Assembly (NCBI RefSeq): GCF_014641075.1
Contig: NZ_BMHP01000001.1
Span: forward strand, 434,001-498,000
Length of the DNA: 64,000 nucleotides
Reading direction: 5' to 3'
DNA from: Paenibacillus nasutitermitis
GTDB lineage: Bacteria; Bacillota; Bacilli; Paenibacillales; Paenibacillaceae
The translations under genes and the position numbers were made by a program. Each line of letters opens with the position of its first letter. Position 1 is the first letter of the stretch. This document shows, piece after piece, positions 61,985 to 64,000 of the stretch. The notes under the pieces were generated by a model, which was not told the DNA's origin, made no database searches, and saw only the letters and a program-made list of their open reading frames with translations.

Positions 61985-63073
61985 ATGCGGGTGGCGAAGC
62001 CGGTAAAAGCAGCCAAAGGGAAGATAAATCCCCGGAGATCGCGGAAAAGACCGTCTTCGAGGCGAAAGAAGCCTATGCATCATGCAAAAGCATTCAAGCC
62101 GAAGACGGCCGGTCCGAGAACCTCTTATATTGATGGGAGACACGATGCTATCAAGCTGCGGGAGGCTGGCAGCTTGCCTTCTCTGGAAGCGCTGAAGCTG
62201 CGGATGAATGAAAGCTGGTCCCGTCGGCACCGGCTGAACGGCAGACTCAGTGACAATGTGCTGCAGCAGGGAAGAGCGTATGCGGATGGGTTTCTGGATG
62301 AGCTGCGTCTCAGCAGACAGAGCTGGCAGCCGGTGAAGCTGTCAGGCTCGGCGTCAGCTATCGTTCTCGCCGGAAGGGAAGGGGACCTGAAGTTTGATTG
62401 TTTGCGTGAATTGAACCGTTTGCCGCTGCAGGAAATCATTGTGGTTCTGGAGGATGCGGCTGGCCGCGATTATGATGCCCTTCGGGCATTGCCGGGCATC
62501 ACCGTTGTGCATGTGGGGACTGCTCTTCAGCGCGATAGTGGGCGGTCCATTGGAGCAAGGCTGCTGCGGACGGATACGATGCTCTTCTGTGATGCGCATG
62601 CGCCCATACCAGCCGAGCGATTGGCCTACCTGCTCGCAGCGGTGGATAGCGGTGCTGATGTGGCGATCAGCGAGACCACAGACGCGCTCGGCGTATTCCG
62701 GAAATGGGATGAACTTTCACGCGTGAAAGCATTTGTTAACTGGTCGCTAGGCCGGCCTGACCTGTTGGCCAACTCCAATTCGGAGCTGCCCAATGCTTGG
62801 TCCCGGAGGGCGGTAAATCTTGTAGGAGAAGCCGCGCTTTCGCTTCCTCCAGTAGCCCAACAGACCGCGCTTTATCACCAACTGAACATCGTAGTCTGCC
62901 GCAATGTGCACCCCGTTGGGAACTTGCGGGAATCCGGAGGCTTGGGCGTGAACAGCCTTGCCGCTTTCGGCCATCTGGCCGCCTTGAAAGCAGCAATGGA
63001 TCATAGAGGAGGGCGCTTGTCGCATCCCGACCGGGTGAGACGCCGCGGCGCAGCTGGAGGTGCAGCGCATTGA
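61985..63073 (+). CDS. GT2-like paralogue lacking the DxD motif
   Basis: This 362-residue protein opens with a basic segment (about 1-45) and then follows the order of the previous gene: SAIVLAGREGD, IIVVLEDAAGRDYDAL, GRSIGARLL, MLFCDAHAPI, SLGRPDLLAN, and NVHPVGNL. Where the previous protein has FIDGD, this one has FCDAH, so the second aspartate of the GT-A DxD is lost. It may be an inactive partner or use other residues. GAGGTGAG lies just before the ATG at 61985. It overlaps the next gene by four bases. Confidence 0.78.
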   Translation: MRVAKPVKAAKGKINPRRSRKRPSSRRKKPMHHAKAFKPKTAGPRTSYIDGRHDAIKLREAGSLPSLEALKLRMNESWSRRHRLNGRLSDNVLQQGRAYADGFLDELRLSRQSWQPVKLSGSASAIVLAGREGDLKFDCLRELNRLPLQEIIVVLEDAAGRDYDALRALPGITVVHVGTALQRDSGRSIGARLLRTDTMLFCDAHAPIPAERLAYLLAAVDSGADVAISETTDALGVFRKWDELSRVKAFVNWSLGRPDLLANSNSELPNAWSRRAVNLVGEAALSLPPVAQQTALYHQLNIVVCRNVHPVGNLRESGGLGVNSLAAFGHLAALKAAMDHRGGRLSHPDRVRRRGAAGGAAH

Positions 63074-63816
63074 AGCTTACCAGCATTATCATACCGACCC
63101 ATAATGGACTTGAACTGGTACGGCAAGCGGTGGATTCTATCCGTCTGTATACCGACCGCCAGAATACTCCTTATGAAATTATTATTGTTGACAATGCTTC
63201 GACTGACGGGACAGCCCAATGGTGCCTTAAAGAACAGCTTGCTTTCATTTCTTTGCCTGTGAACACCGGCTTTCCGGTGGCGTGCAATAAGGGATTGCGG
63301 CTTGCGCGGGGCGATTCTCTCCTGCTGCTGAATAATGACGTCATCGTCTCGCAAGGCTGGTTGAGCACCATGCTTGGCGTGCTTGAAAGCGCGGAGGAAA
63401 TTGGCATTGTGGGTCCTGTGACGAATTATGCCAGTGGAAAACAGCAGGTGGACTTTACCTTTCAATCTATGAAAGAATTTCACCGGATTTCAGGAGAGGT
63501 GCTGAACCGCAGCGGAGACGATGTGCAGCCGGTGCTTCGGCTGGTTGGTTTCTGCATGCTCTTCAAACGCTCGCTTTACGAGCGTATCGGTGAATTGGAT
63601 GAACGCTTTACACCCGGGCATTACGAAGATGACGATTATTGTTTACGGGCGCGTATGAGCGGGTACAGCTTGCTGATTTGCAAGAATGTGCTTGTTTTCC
63701 ACCAAGGCAGCGCCAGCTTTAATCGGAGCGGCGGAAGCGAACTGCAGCAGCTTGTCGAGCTTAACCGGCAGCAGTTTATTGATAAATGGCAGGTCGATCC
63801 CAGAATTTTTATATAG
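63070..63816 (+). CDS. Glycosyltransferase family 2
   Basis: This 248-residue protein has the GT-A fold of GT2: SIIIPTHNGLELVRQAVDSI (about 5-24), IIIVDNASTDGTA (about 38-50), and LLLLNNDVIV (about 83-92) as the DxD counterpart (NND), then GFCMLFKRSLYERIGELDER and GHYEDDDYCLRARMSGY with the catalytic acidic pair (EDDD). The NND form is common in rhamnosyl-type GT2 enzymes. Its TTG start overlaps the previous stop (TTGA), with GGAGG ten bases upstream. The next gene is a nucleotidyltransferase. Confidence 0.92.
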   Translation: MKLTSIIIPTHNGLELVRQAVDSIRLYTDRQNTPYEIIIVDNASTDGTAQWCLKEQLAFISLPVNTGFPVACNKGLRLARGDSLLLLNNDVIVSQGWLSTMLGVLESAEEIGIVGPVTNYASGKQQVDFTFQSMKEFHRISGEVLNRSGDDVQPVLRLVGFCMLFKRSLYERIGELDERFTPGHYEDDDYCLRARMSGYSLLICKNVLVFHQGSASFNRSGGSELQQLVELNRQQFIDKWQVDPRIFI

Positions 63817-63848
63817 CTTGCGGCGTGCGTTTTCGCAATGCTAAGCGG

Positions 63849-63962
63849 GTGCTTACGAAGTCGCGTTTTCTTCGAAAACGCAGCGGATGCTTACGAAGTT
63901 GCGTTTTCTTCGAAAACGCAGCAGATGCTTACGAAGTTGCGTTTTCTTCGAAAACGCTTAGG
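63849..63962 (+). repeat. Three tandem 38-bp repeats, each with a perfect hairpin
   Basis: GCGTTTTCTTCGAAAACGC occurs at 63863-63881, 63901-63919 and 63939-63957, each preceded by a TGCTTACGAAGT sequence. The hairpins have 8-bp stems and a TTC loop. A degenerate copy (GCGTTTTCGC) precedes them at 63825. They lie between the glycosyltransferase and the nucleotidyltransferase, where they could stop or slow transcription or protect the message. Confidence 0.9.
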
Positions 63963-63973
63963 AGGTCATTTAT

Positions 63974-64000
63974 TTGAGAGCGATTATCTTGGCCGGTGGG
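63974..64000 (+). CDS. Start of a sugar nucleotidyltransferase gene (cut by the window edge)
   Basis: TTG at 63974 begins LRAIILAGG (read as MRAIILAGG), the opening of NTP-transferase enzymes that make nucleotide-sugars such as dTDP-glucose or CDP-glucose. GGAGGT at 63961-63966 stands seven bases upstream and favours this TTG. Only nine codons are visible, so the call rests on the start motif and context of surface-glycan genes. Confidence 0.7.

Overview
The window reads as chromosome of a spore-forming Gram-positive bacterium, most likely Paenibacillus or a close relative. The signs are strong AGGAGG-type ribosome sites, an SLH-domain surface protein, a YesM/YesN-type two-component pair beside an LplA/LplB/YtcP-type sugar transporter, a CotSA-like spore-coat glycosyltransferase, and three promoters resembling mother-cell sigma E/sigma K sites. 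I saw no rRNA, tRNA, CRISPR array, complete insertion sequence or prophage. The genus is inferred from gene content, not from a marker gene.

Layout. 1-6448: sugar genes, namely a partial Gfo/Idh/MocA oxidoreductase diverging from a divergent Gfo-like protein plus heparinase II/III operon, then a GH2 glycosidase. 6558-8550: Ecs-type ABC exporter. 8772-9910: two tandem paralogous small proteins with an Sm-like sequence pattern, each behind a sporulation-type promoter. 10004-17668: housekeeping and regulatory genes (aminotransferase, AraC regulator, PNPOx-like protein divergent from a MocR regulator, psd, small membrane protein, glycosyltransferase). 17803-25489: SLH protein and a 2154-residue secreted multidomain protein. 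25548-30645: VOC protein, UvrD-like helicase, methyltransferase, and a beta-propeller-like protein behind an exact 15-bp Fur box.

30709-37417 holds the most unusual gene: a 2183-residue protein made of about 190 tandem decapeptides, with no signal peptide, an internal 150-bp higher-order repeat array, a C-terminal domain of the tail-fibre/lectin type, and a sporulation-type promoter. I propose a spore-surface fibre. A MITE-like element with inverted ends follows at 37453-37890.

38022-51648 is a carbohydrate-utilisation locus: sensor pair, ABC importer, secreted clan GH-A glycosidase with carbohydrate-binding modules, NagA, oxidoreductase and sugar isomerase. 51684-59300 is a short-chain acid operon (acyl-CoA ligase, SCPx-type thiolase with its DUF35 partner, methylcitrate cycle genes, 3-hydroxybutyrate dehydrogenase), which would send 3-hydroxy acids to acetyl-CoA and propionyl-CoA and then to pyruvate and succinate. 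59427-60520 is a MarR/DoxX pair sharing a palindromic operator. 60727-64000 is a glycosyltransferase cluster with one catalytically suspect paralogue, a triple hairpin repeat, and the start of a nucleotidyltransferase gene at the window edge.
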